From NCBI GenBank assembly GCA_000702525.1, contig JNIN01000001.1:744001-808000 (forward strand): 64,000 bases of DNA, in the 5' to 3' direction. Both the position numbers and the translations under genes were made by a program. The notes under the pieces are model-generated. The model made no database searches, was not told the DNA's origin, and was given only the letters and a program-made list of their open reading frames with translations. Position 1 is the stretch's first letter. Each line of letters begins with the position of its first letter. The stretch is from Lachnospiraceae bacterium AC2012. Its GTDB lineage: Bacteria; Bacillota; Clostridia; Lachnospirales; Lachnospiraceae. Of this stretch, positions 35,216-43,871 are shown piece after piece.

Positions 35216-36676
35216 CTACTGATTCTTCATACCCATTGCAATTTTTACAACGTTGTATGCACCATCGTAAAGACCGATGGATTTATTTACCTTAATGGCA
35301 TCACACATTTCTTCCAAAAGATCTGTCTGCATAAACATATCAATCATCTGCAGTGTATGTGGAATATCACGACACTCTAATGTTCCCTCACCCATTTCTG
35401 CCGAATGAATAGCTCCCCACATTTCATGCTTACCAACACGCTTAATAAAGAGCTTTGGTACTGGATAAAATGCCAATTCACTAGGCTTTGTAACAAGAAC
35501 ATCTGCTGCTCTCATCAGAAGGTTTGTAATGTAAACCGCTTCAAAGATATCGGAATGATAGAATCCATGAATACCGGAAACATCCGCATCCAGTGCATCC
35601 TCTGCAAACTTTGATGCAGCTTTAAAATCCTCGAAATGCTCTGTCGCACACGTTCTCATTTCCGGAATCTCTTTGGTTAAATCATCCCAAACATTCTTAT
35701 AATCACCAACATTGACAAAGAGTGTTGCCTTACCATCCTTAATCAATGGAAGTAAGTATTCAATAATGGCAGCGAAGATTTCCTTCTGTGCACCAGCTCC
35801 ACCGATGGTAAGGAGGAATCGCATTGGCTTCTTCGATGCTTTGCGATCCAATCTTCTCTGGCAGTCCACTTCAATATTCGAAACCAGTTCATGGTCGATA
35901 TAATGACCGGTATAGACCAAAGAGTCCTGTGGCATTGGCTTACATACCTTATCCTTATTCATACCGTTTAAGATTCGATAACCCATATATGCATTCTTAC
36001 ACTGAATCGTATGAACAGAACCTTCGGAAAGATGTAATGCCATTGGCCAGTTATCCGGAATGGCATTCACCACATGCTTCATACCTGCATGAATCGCTGA
36101 CTGCGCTGGCCATACATGCGTTCCGATGACTGGAATATCCTTTGGAATATTTCTGTATACCGGCGCCATCAGTTCTGCATTCTTCTGATCCGCTGCATTG
36201 TAGGATAAAGCACGGAATCCTTCATAATTCATTGGTTCCCAAACCAATTTATTAAAGATTGGATTCTTGGACCATCTAGAACCTAAGGAATAGAGGTCAT
36301 TCTGTGCACTGATTACCTTGGTACATGTTGTCTGTGGGAAGGAATTTAAATCCAACCAATATGGTGTATAGCCAAGTGCCTTCGCTGCACTTGCCATCGC
36401 CATAGAGATACGATAATGACCAAATCCCATACGGATATTACTTACAATAATTCCCTTTTCCGTATCGAATGCCTCCGGGCTCTGCCCATCTTCCAGGCGA
36501 ATATCATATACACCCAAAGAATCGCCAATCACCGGATTCTTACGAACAATCGCGTTATAATTCACATTGGAATCATCGCCAAACTTCTTAATATACTTTT
36601 TCTTGGATCGTAATGCCTTTTTATACACCTTATCCGGCATAACATTTCCAAAAATACTTCTAGACTTATCTTGCAT
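35216..36676 (-). CDS. GT-B-like protein of unknown function in the galactoside operon
   Basis: 486 residues, no signal peptide or membrane helix. It resembles GT-B glycosyltransferases of the MurG/diacylglycerol-glucosyltransferase kind: a first strand and glycine loop IIVSNIRMGFGHYRISMA (about 80-97) comparable to their GxGH motif, an inter-domain strand LLTIGGAGAQKE, and DVLVTKPSELAFYPVPKLF near the C terminus, comparable to their nucleotide-sugar site VTKPGG. A HSEGS-like patch (LHLSEGSVHT) lies between. The start overlaps GH2 by 11 bases, so they are translationally coupled. It may make, break or sense a glycoside; no function is known to me. Confidence 0.6.
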   Translation of the reverse strand: MQDKSRSIFGNVMPDKVYKKALRSKKKYIKKFGDDSNVNYNAIVRKNPVIGDSLGVYDIRLEDGQSPEAFDTEKGIIVSNIRMGFGHYRISMAMASAAKALGYTPYWLDLNSFPQTTCTKVISAQNDLYSLGSRWSKNPIFNKLVWEPMNYEGFRALSYNAADQKNAELMAPVYRNIPKDIPVIGTHVWPAQSAIHAGMKHVVNAIPDNWPMALHLSEGSVHTIQCKNAYMGYRILNGMNKDKVCKPMPQDSLVYTGHYIDHELVSNIEVDCQRRLDRKASKKPMRFLLTIGGAGAQKEIFAAIIEYLLPLIKDGKATLFVNVGDYKNVWDDLTKEIPEMRTCATEHFEDFKAASKFAEDALDADVSGIHGFYHSDIFEAVYITNLLMRAADVLVTKPSELAFYPVPKLFIKRVGKHEMWGAIHSAEMGEGTLECRDIPHTLQMIDMFMQTDLLEEMCDAIKVNKSIGLYDGAYNVVKIAMGMKNQ

Positions 36677-39113
36677 TTTCTCCCTCTCCTATCTGGAATG
36701 TTATTTCCTGTACTTTCATGCCATCGGCATACAGACGAACCTTTGCTTCGCCCTCTTCTCCTATTGTCTTTACATAAGTTCCGGCAAGACCTCCACGGAA
36801 GGATGTCACCACCGGACCAATCACCTGAAGTGGGCCCTCTACTTCAATTCTGAGCGGTTCATTGAAGTAATTTAATATATTTTCATTTTCATCTGTTGCC
36901 ATCACACGAATTTCAGCCACATCATAGGTCTGATCTTCCACCAGCTTCGTAGAGCTGATTTCCACTGCCATCTTTCGCTTTGTCATAGGGCTCTTAACAA
37001 TGGATTTTACAACCTTGCCATCCTTCACAGCATCGAAACGATACTCCTTGGAAGATCCGCCCCAATCTCCAACATACTTCTGATACAGAGGCACCGCATC
37101 ATTTGGATTCATTCCATGGAACAGAACCAATCGAAGTGCTGCCCAGGCGATTCCCGCTGTCATCTTGCCTCCCGTCATGGAGAATGTATTCAAAACATAT
37201 TTTGTAAGATCTGCTTTTCTCTTACTGTATCCCTCTTCTGATGCAATTCCATTGCCAACATAATCATTGATCAGAATCGGTCCATGCTTCATATTCTTAA
37301 ATTTACTATCCTTTGGATAATACTCTTTGAGAAGCTTTCCATTCTTATACATACGAACAGAATCCGCATTGGAAATGATATAAGTATCACCTCTATTACA
37401 TGCTGGATGCTCTCCGATATCCATGGAAGAGGAAACATCTAATACGATATGGTCATCGGACTGTGCCTGATACAACGATGCTGCAAGTTTCGTGTTTCTA
37501 AACATATCGCATACACCGTGATAACAGATTCGATCACCGGAGCCGAAATCCTTATGCGTATTGTAATCAAACATACACCATGCAAAAGATCCGGCGATAT
37601 CCTCTTCTCCAGCGATCGCATCCAAAACATTCGCATGTCGCATCATGTGTTCCATACGATGTTCCTCACTGTCAAAGACCTTCGTTGGGAACATATGTCC
37701 ATTGTATTCCGTAACGAGATATGGTTTATTCCTATCATTCGTTACTTTCTTCTTAGGAAGACATCCTTCATTTCTTCCGCTATGCACGAAATCATTGTAT
37801 GTCATAACATCTTCCTGGATATTCGTATTCTTATCGGCTGTTCTGGCTCGAACGCCACCCGTCTGTCTTGTCGGATCCAATTTATGTGCAAGTGCATTCG
37901 TTCTTTCATAAAATGCATCATTATCTTCGGATTCATTAATTCGGACACCCCAGATGATAATGGATGGATGATTTCGATACTGTGTTATCATCCGTTCCAC
38001 ATTGGAAACGGCGATATCCTGCCACTTTTCATCTCCGATATGCTGCCATCCAGGAATCTCGGTAAACACCAGAAGTCCTCGCTTATCGCACTCATCAATG
38101 AAATACTGTGACTGCGGATAATGAGAAGTACGAACCGCATTGACGCCAAGCTCTTCTTTCAAAATCTTAGCATCATATCTCTGCATACTCTCTGGCATAG
38201 CATATCCAACGTATGGATAACTCTGATGACGATTCAATCCACGAATCTTGAACTTTCTGCCATTCAAATAGAATCCGTCAGTCTTAAATACGGCTTCCCG
38301 GAAACCGATCACAGCGCTATAGCTATCCACCAACTCCCCATCTAACAATAATTCTGTTGTTAATTCATAAACCACCGGCGACTCGACATCCCAAATCGAT
38401 GCATTACTTACCGGTGCTGTAATTTCCTCTTCACGAAGCGGTGCATTTCCAAGGATCTGACGATCATCTGCAAACTGATTGACGGCCAATCTGCCGGTAG
38501 AAAGCAATTTCTCACCTTCCTTTGACAATGTAATCTTAGAGTTCACCGTACCCATCACGCGGATCTTCTGAATCTCTTCTCTACTAAGTCCCGCTGTTCG
38601 CACCTGCTCCATCGTAGGTTGATAGAAAATATCCTCAATATAAACCGGATTTTCAATGGTCAGATAGACATCTCTGTAAATTCCGCCATATGTCATATAA
38701 TCAATGACAAATCCAAACGGTGGCTGATTGATATTTTCTTTTGAATTCACGCGAACCGTAAGTAAATTCTCTTCGCCGTACTTAAGATAGGCACTGATAT
38801 CCATCGTAAATGCGGTATATCCAGAATTCGATTCGCCTACATGCTCACCATTCAAATAGACATCTGTCTCATGTCCAACCCCTTCAAATGTAAGAAGTAC
38901 CACTTTGCCCTGCCAACTATCCTCCGGTACAATCACCCTCTGATAGGCTGACACCATTTGATACATCGATTCATCAAAATAATGAAATGGTGTTTCTCTA
39001 CAAGTATGTGGAATCGTAACGCTCGTTCCACCATCCATCTTCGACTTAATCATCTCATCTTGAAATTTCTCCCAGAAGAGCCAATCGCGGTCTAAAAAGA
39101 CTTTCTTACCCAT
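36666..39113 (-). CDS. GH2 glycosidase, beta-galactosidase/beta-glucuronidase type
   Basis: 815 residues, cytoplasmic (no signal). Sugar-binding jelly roll (about 1-180), Ig-like domain, then the TIM barrel with acid/base Glu394 in RINESEDN and nucleophile Glu469 in LVTEYNGH; GLNRHQSYPYVG and NAVRTSHYPQS are typical. Two extra beta domains end the chain. The substrate cannot be fixed: the N-K-G motif typical of beta-glucuronidase is not evident, so beta-galactosidase or a related beta-glycosidase is more likely. Second gene after tetR in the operon. Confidence 0.9.
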   Translation of the reverse strand: MGKKVFLDRDWLFWEKFQDEMIKSKMDGGTSVTIPHTCRETPFHYFDESMYQMVSAYQRVIVPEDSWQGKVVLLTFEGVGHETDVYLNGEHVGESNSGYTAFTMDISAYLKYGEENLLTVRVNSKENINQPPFGFVIDYMTYGGIYRDVYLTIENPVYIEDIFYQPTMEQVRTAGLSREEIQKIRVMGTVNSKITLSKEGEKLLSTGRLAVNQFADDRQILGNAPLREEEITAPVSNASIWDVESPVVYELTTELLLDGELVDSYSAVIGFREAVFKTDGFYLNGRKFKIRGLNRHQSYPYVGYAMPESMQRYDAKILKEELGVNAVRTSHYPQSQYFIDECDKRGLLVFTEIPGWQHIGDEKWQDIAVSNVERMITQYRNHPSIIIWGVRINESEDNDAFYERTNALAHKLDPTRQTGGVRARTADKNTNIQEDVMTYNDFVHSGRNEGCLPKKKVTNDRNKPYLVTEYNGHMFPTKVFDSEEHRMEHMMRHANVLDAIAGEEDIAGSFAWCMFDYNTHKDFGSGDRICYHGVCDMFRNTKLAASLYQAQSDDHIVLDVSSSMDIGEHPACNRGDTYIISNADSVRMYKNGKLLKEYYPKDSKFKNMKHGPILINDYVGNGIASEEGYSKRKADLTKYVLNTFSMTGGKMTAGIAWAALRLVLFHGMNPNDAVPLYQKYVGDWGGSSKEYRFDAVKDGKVVKSIVKSPMTKRKMAVEISSTKLVEDQTYDVAEIRVMATDENENILNYFNEPLRIEVEGPLQVIGPVVTSFRGGLAGTYVKTIGEEGEAKVRLYADGMKVQEITFQIGEGENAR

Positions 39114-39167
39114 ATTATTTCCTCCCGATTATAACTCCTGCGAAGCAATCTCCCCATGGAACCAATC

Positions 39168-39749
39168 TTACTTCTGAACCTTGATTCCATCTACCATCAT
39201 ATCTACGAGTTCCGTTAATACCTGACCATAGTTTAGCTGGCTTTTTGCAAGTTCGTCTCCCATTAGGAAACGTTCAATTGCTGCTTCAAATGTAAGCTGG
39301 AACATCAGCTTATCTACCGGACGAAATACACCCGTTTCCATTCCCTCATCCAAGAGAGAGAGCGTCAACTCCCATCCACTTTCCAATCGACTCTGAATCC
39401 TGTCGTAAACCTTAGGATACTTTGTACGAACGGTATAGAGTTCTGTGTAATTTACATCGAGAGAGATTTCCGGAAGCACACCTAAGATATGTTTAAATCT
39501 GACATCAATCGGTAAATCCGCTTCTTTTTTCAAAAGCTGATTCTCTCCTGCTTTTACAGAATCAAAGAAATAATCCACCATCGCGTTAAACAAGCTCTCT
39601 TTGTCCTCAAACACGGTGTAGATGGTCTTCTTACTCATCCCGAGTTCTTTTGCCAAATCATTCATCGTAAATTTAGGTCCTTTACTTTCAGAAACTTTGA
39701 ATGCGGCCTCAATAATTTTGGTTTTAATAGCTAAATTATTTCGATTCAT
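39168..39749 (-). CDS. TetR-family regulator of the sugar operon
   Basis: 193 residues from the ATG at 39749 (AAAGGGAG four to five bases upstream; the frame's earlier TTG is unlikely). HTH at about residues 22-48: FTMNDLAKELGMSKKTIY followed by VFEDKESLFNAMV. The C-terminal ligand domain is not specific. It heads the operon, 54 bases before GH2, and the palindromic sites right upstream suggest that it represses itself and the sugar genes until an inducer is bound. Confidence 0.9.
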   Translation of the reverse strand: MNRNNLAIKTKIIEAAFKVSESKGPKFTMNDLAKELGMSKKTIYTVFEDKESLFNAMVDYFFDSVKAGENQLLKKEADLPIDVRFKHILGVLPEISLDVNYTELYTVRTKYPKVYDRIQSRLESGWELTLSLLDEGMETGVFRPVDKLMFQLTFEAAIERFLMGDELAKSQLNYGQVLTELVDMMVDGIKVQK

Positions 39750-39776
39750 AAATCTCCCTTTCAACCCAATTTTTAT

Positions 39777-39812
39777 CGGAAACCGGAAACCGGATTACTC
39801 GTTTCGGTTTCC
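39777..39812. promoter_or_regulatory. Inverted GGAAAC repeats, likely TetR operator
   Basis: Two GGAAACC half-sites (39778-39784, 39785-39791) face GTTTC (39801-39805) and GGTTTCC (39806-39812) across a 6-10 base centre. On the minus strand they start directly after a TACAAT -10 (39821-39816), so a bound repressor would cover the transcript start of the tetR operon. Confidence 0.65.
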
Positions 39813-39833
39813 TTCATTGTAGCATTAAAAAAA

Positions 39834-39874
39834 GAGAGATTCTATCTAGCATATATGCCAAACATGAACCTCTC
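39834..39874 (-). terminator. Terminator of the fliB-like gene
   Basis: On the minus strand GAGAGGTTC pairs with GAATCTCTC (one mismatch) around an inner GCATATATGC palindrome, followed by TTTTTTT. The stem encloses about 23 bases. Confidence 0.65.
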
Positions 39875-39903
39875 ATTTTGTCGTATTTTACCATAGGAAT
39901 TTT

Positions 39904-39949
39904 GGAAACCTCGAAAAATCCGGAAACTTTCGGTGTTTCCAGCGTTTCC
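39904..39949. promoter_or_regulatory. Second cluster of GGAAAC/GTTTCC half-sites
   Basis: Half-sites at 39904-39909 and 39922-39927 (GGAAAC) and 39935-39940 and 39944-39949 (GTTTCC). The inner pair forms the palindrome GGAAACTTTCGGTGTTTCC. About 110 bases upstream of the first operator, between the fliB-like stop codon and its terminator. Confidence 0.55.
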
Positions 39950-39954
39950 ATTTC

Positions 39955-41064
39955 CTACAGTGCTTTTAACACTTCAATATTCTCATCGGAATGCTCCACT
40001 TCTTTCGAATAAAGATGTGCAGAATCCACCATATCATCAACGGTATATTCGCCCTTTTGATCCTCCAGATACTTCTGTATTGCCATGATATAAATACCAG
40101 CAATCGAACGGCGAATCAATCTTCGTTCTTCTTCGAAATCAATAGCAACTGTCTCGCCAAACTTCTCATCACCGGACTTCTTCTCCAATTCCGATAATCT
40201 AAAGTAGGAATCGATCTCATAACGGAAGATGAAATACGTTGCAATCTTCTCAAACCAGATTTCAAACTTACCATGACAAGCATCGATAAACTGCTGTCTC
40301 GTCTCTTCTGTTTCGATCCGCTTTCTCACTTCTTTTAACTTCTCATATTCCTTCTCCCAGCGATACTCAATAGAACACTTATCGCCATCCATATCGAGAT
40401 TGCCAAGCACCTGATATACATCATCAAAATCGGGATGGGACAGAGACAGACCAAGAACCGACTGCAGTCGCTCTTCTAATGGTTTTGTTCGATCCTGCAT
40501 CGCTTCTATATGCTGATCACGAAGTTCTAAGACACGGTCTAATAATACCGGATCAAAGAGAAATTCCTCGGTATCATCATCCAGATATCCCATCTCTGCA
40601 TCCTCATCATCGCCAAAAGGATCTACATCAAAATCGTCTTCCTCGTCCATCTCCAGTTCTTCACGAATATACTTTACCGGTTCCTCGTCATAGAAAAACA
40701 GACGTCCAAGCTCGCAACAGGAAAGCGAAATATCATGCTGCTCATAATCTCCGGTAACAACAAAATACCGTGGATGCTCCGTACAAGTCTGACAGATTCT
40801 CTCCTCGCCAATTTCCGTAATAATATCACAAAGATTTTTATCATTTAAAAAAGGGCAACGATTGTCCTCGGTTACGCGGAAATATTTCTGGTCGCCATCC
40901 ACGACCAGACTCTCACGCAAGCGGTCTCCAAAAGCACCCGGCTCTACCTGATAAGAATAATAGGATGCATCATCTACATCGATAATCCAACCGGCGCAAC
41001 AACTGTCCTCACAATCCCCAGCAATACATTTAAACTTCTCATAATAATCTGGATAAACTAACAT
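39955..41064 (-). CDS. fliB: FliB-like flagellin lysine N-methylase
   Basis: 369 residues from the ATG at 41064 (GAGG six bases upstream, within the frame's GTG start). The cysteine pattern of the family is clear in the first 125 residues: FKCIAGDCEDSCCAGW, then CPFLNDKNLCDI and CQTCTEHPR, with SLSCCELGR. In Salmonella FliB methylates surface lysines of flagellin; the cysteines probably bind an Fe-S cluster. A strongly acidic insert (about residues 140-165, rich in Asp/Glu) is unusual. No flagellar genes are in the window. Lies just downstream of hydF after a terminator. Confidence 0.82.
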   Translation of the reverse strand: MLVYPDYYEKFKCIAGDCEDSCCAGWIIDVDDASYYSYQVEPGAFGDRLRESLVVDGDQKYFRVTEDNRCPFLNDKNLCDIITEIGEERICQTCTEHPRYFVVTGDYEQHDISLSCCELGRLFFYDEEPVKYIREELEMDEEDDFDVDPFGDDEDAEMGYLDDDTEEFLFDPVLLDRVLELRDQHIEAMQDRTKPLEERLQSVLGLSLSHPDFDDVYQVLGNLDMDGDKCSIEYRWEKEYEKLKEVRKRIETEETRQQFIDACHGKFEIWFEKIATYFIFRYEIDSYFRLSELEKKSGDEKFGETVAIDFEEERRLIRRSIAGIYIMAIQKYLEDQKGEYTVDDMVDSAHLYSKEVEHSDENIEVLKAL

Positions 41065-41080
41065 CTCTAACCTCACAAAA

Positions 41081-41102
41081 GGCCACAGCTTATGCTGTGA
41101 CC
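41081..41102 (-). terminator. Terminator of the hyd operon
   Basis: Minus-strand GGTCACAGC pairs with GCTGTGGCC (9 bp, one T-G), loop ATAA, followed by TTTTG. The hydF stop codon TAA lies inside the loop. Confidence 0.7.
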
Positions 41103-42319
41103 CCTAAAATCTCTAAACTTCTATCTAGTATACCATGCATTGCGGCAATTGCCATCCCATAATTTACAATTGGCACCTGATCCCGCTTGCAAATCTTCGT
41201 GCGCCCTTGCATTTCCTGCTCGTTTACCATGCATCCGCCGCAGTGTACCACGAGTTTATACTGCGTGACTTCTTCTGGAAATGTTCCGCCCGACGTAAAT
41301 TCATACTTTGGCTTCACACCCGTAAATTTCTCAATCCACCCCGGCATCTTTACGGTGCCAATATCATTACACTGCCTATGATGGCTGCAGGCTTCGGAAA
41401 TCAAAACAAGGTCTCCATCACGTAGATTCGAAAGCGCTTTCACGCCCTGTAACATGGTTGAAAGAGCGCCTTTATAGCGCGCCATCAGGATGCTAAAACT
41501 GGTCAGATAGATGTCCTTTGGGACGATCGCATCCACTTCCTGAAATGCCTGCGAATCCGTAATCACAACCGCCGGCTTTTTCTTTAAATTTTCAATCGTC
41601 TGCTGTAACTCTGCCGGCTGACAGCAAATCGCACTACAATGATAATCTAGAAGCTCTCGAAGTACCAACTGCTGTGGTAGAATCAGTCTTCCCTTTGGCG
41701 CAGATTCATCCACCGGGATCACGAGAATCACCGTATCTCCCTGCTTTAATCGATCAACAATCAGATACTTCTCCTCTACTTTTGGTTGAAGACGCGAGAG
41801 GCGTTCCTTGCAAGCAAGAATTCCATCTCCCGTCTTTGCACTAACCGCCAAAACATTCGTGCGATCCAGTCCATACTTCTCTAACAGATAATCTTCCAGT
41901 GTCAGATTATCATCCACTTCTGTCTCATCCATATGATTACAAACGATCAGATACGGACGCTTGCCATCGATCAGCATCTGCAAGAACTTCTCTTCCGAAT
42001 CCAAAAGCGTAGCATTTCTACTGTCCAGTACAAGCACTGCGATATCCGTATGGCGCAAAGCTTCCCGCATCTTCTCCACACGGAGTTCTCCCAATTCTCC
42101 AGAATCATCAAATCCCGGTGTATCGATTAAAACGACCGGACCAAGCGGAAGCAGTTCCATCGACTTCTTCACGGCATCCGTCGTTGTCCCCTTGGTATCC
42201 GATACAACCGAAACGCTCTGCGACGCAATCGCATTGACAAGGCTCGACTTCCCGGCATTTCTTAGTCCGAAAAATCCAATGTGGATACGCTCTCCACTTG
42301 GCACATCCATAAGTCCCAT
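41090..42319 (-). CDS. hydF: [FeFe]-hydrogenase maturation GTPase HydF
   Basis: 409 residues. Scaffold that carries the 2Fe subcluster and hands it to the hydrogenase. GTPase domain: Walker A GLRNAGKSSLVN, DTPGFDD, CNHMDE. The C-terminal Fe-S domain keeps the ligands CSHH and, about 55 residues later, HCGGC. Transcribed after hydG (36-base gap). No hydrogenase structural gene is in the window. Confidence 0.95.
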   Translation of the reverse strand: MGLMDVPSGERIHIGFFGLRNAGKSSLVNAIASQSVSVVSDTKGTTTDAVKKSMELLPLGPVVLIDTPGFDDSGELGELRVEKMREALRHTDIAVLVLDSRNATLLDSEEKFLQMLIDGKRPYLIVCNHMDETEVDDNLTLEDYLLEKYGLDRTNVLAVSAKTGDGILACKERLSRLQPKVEEKYLIVDRLKQGDTVILVIPVDESAPKGRLILPQQLVLRELLDYHCSAICCQPAELQQTIENLKKKPAVVITDSQAFQEVDAIVPKDIYLTSFSILMARYKGALSTMLQGVKALSNLRDGDLVLISEACSHHRQCNDIGTVKMPGWIEKFTGVKPKYEFTSGGTFPEEVTQYKLVVHCGGCMVNEQEMQGRTKICKRDQVPIVNYGMAIAAMHGILDRSLEILGVTA

Positions 42320-42355
42320 AGTTATTCTCCCATTCCAAAAAACATAATTCTCCGC

Positions 42356-43804
42356 TTAGAATCGGAAATCTCTTCGATTTGAATTCTTAATTGCTTCAAT
42401 ATTCTCAGCTGCAATCTTTCGAACAGAATCCTTAGTAATCTTCTTTAATTCCTCATCAATCATCTGAAATCCTACTTCTTTTGTCTCCTCAGAAGCATAA
42501 TCTACAAGATATTCCGTCAAAGTCATCAATGCATTTGGATGGCAGCAATTCAAAATCTGTCCATTCTTACAAAGTTCCATAAAGCGGTCACCCGTTCTTC
42601 CGGCACGATAGCAGGCGGTACAGAAAGAAGGAATATGTCCCGTATCCATAAGCCAATGAACGACTTCATCCAATGTTCTCTGGTCGGAAACGTCAAACTG
42701 CTCGGTATCATGTGGACGCTCCTCTTCTGTATATCCACCAACGCTTGTACGAGAACCACCAGAAACCTGGCTGATACCAACGCGAAGCATCTTACGACGA
42801 ACATCCTCACACTCTCTGGTAGAGATAATCATACCGGTATATGGAACGGCAATTCGAATACATGCTGCAATCTTTACAAACATATCATCCGGGATAGAAT
42901 TATCGAAGGCATCCGGATCAATATCATCCGCATGCTTTACTCTCGGAACAGAAATGGTATGTGGTCCCACTCCATGCACTGCTTCGAGATGTTCTGCATG
43001 CATCAGAAGACCTGCAAATTCATATCGATAACTCTGCAGTCCAAATAAAACACCTAAGCCGACATCATCAATTCCACCTTCCATCGCGCGGTCCATCGCC
43101 TCTGTATGATAGGCATAATCATGCTTTGGACCGGTTGGGTGAAGGGATTCATATCCCTCTTTATTGTAGGTTTCCTGGAACAGGATATACGTACCGATTC
43201 CAGCTTCCTTTAACTTCTTATAATTCTCTACAGTGGTTGCCGCAATATTTACATTCACGCGACGAATGTCACCATTCTTATGATGCACATCATAAATCGT
43301 ATGGATACAATCCAGGATATATTCGATCGGATTATTCACCGGATCTTCGCCCGCTTCAATTGCAAGACGCTTATGTCCCATATCCTGCAGCGCAATAACT
43401 TCCTTTCTCACTTCTTCCTGTGTTAGTTTCTTACGTGCAATATGCTTATTCTTCAGATGATATGGACAATACACGCATCCATTCACACAATAATTCGACA
43501 GATACAGCGGCGCAAAAAGAACGATACGATTCCCATAAAATGCTTCCTTAATCTCCTCTGCCACATCGAACATCTTCTGAATTCTAGACTCATCTGTACA
43601 AGCCAAAAGCACGGATGCCTCTCTATGTGTAAGACCGCGACAAACGCAACCATTCTCTGTCTTTACCGGTCTTGCTTTCTCTAATAATGCATCAATCAGT
43701 TCCAGGTTATCCTTGTTCTCATCCGCATATTTTAACGTCTCACGGATTTCCTCGTCACTGATAAATTCTTCTGCTTTTAATGACGTTACATCATACTTTG
43801 CCAT
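42356..43804 (-). CDS. hydG: [FeFe]-hydrogenase radical SAM maturase HydG
   Basis: 482 residues. Cleaves tyrosine to give CO and cyanide for the H-cluster. Radical SAM motif C-x3-C-x2-C in NYCVNGCVYCPYH, and the C-terminal auxiliary cluster motif C-x2-C (CTACYRAGRTG) with a third Cys about 22 residues later (CCHPNA), which together mark HydG rather than ThiH. Middle gene of hydE-hydG-hydF. Confidence 0.96.
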   Translation of the reverse strand: MAKYDVTSLKAEEFISDEEIRETLKYADENKDNLELIDALLEKARPVKTENGCVCRGLTHREASVLLACTDESRIQKMFDVAEEIKEAFYGNRIVLFAPLYLSNYCVNGCVYCPYHLKNKHIARKKLTQEEVRKEVIALQDMGHKRLAIEAGEDPVNNPIEYILDCIHTIYDVHHKNGDIRRVNVNIAATTVENYKKLKEAGIGTYILFQETYNKEGYESLHPTGPKHDYAYHTEAMDRAMEGGIDDVGLGVLFGLQSYRYEFAGLLMHAEHLEAVHGVGPHTISVPRVKHADDIDPDAFDNSIPDDMFVKIAACIRIAVPYTGMIISTRECEDVRRKMLRVGISQVSGGSRTSVGGYTEEERPHDTEQFDVSDQRTLDEVVHWLMDTGHIPSFCTACYRAGRTGDRFMELCKNGQILNCCHPNALMTLTEYLVDYASEETKEVGFQMIDEELKKITKDSVRKIAAENIEAIKNSNRRDFRF

Positions 43805-43871
43805 TTTCTTAAAACCCTTCTTTCCATACTTACATTGGAAATGCTACTGCACCTCCTATATATATATCAAC

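Noticed and set aside
37449-38111. 220-codon plus-strand frame inside the GH2 gene
   Set aside because: Antisense shadow of a well-supported gene with both catalytic glutamates; no ribosome site and Cys/Ile/His-rich nonsense composition.
39777-39949. CRISPR or insertion element from repeated GGAAAC
   Set aside because: Half-sites are short, inverted and tied to a promoter; spacing is irregular and no transposase is near.
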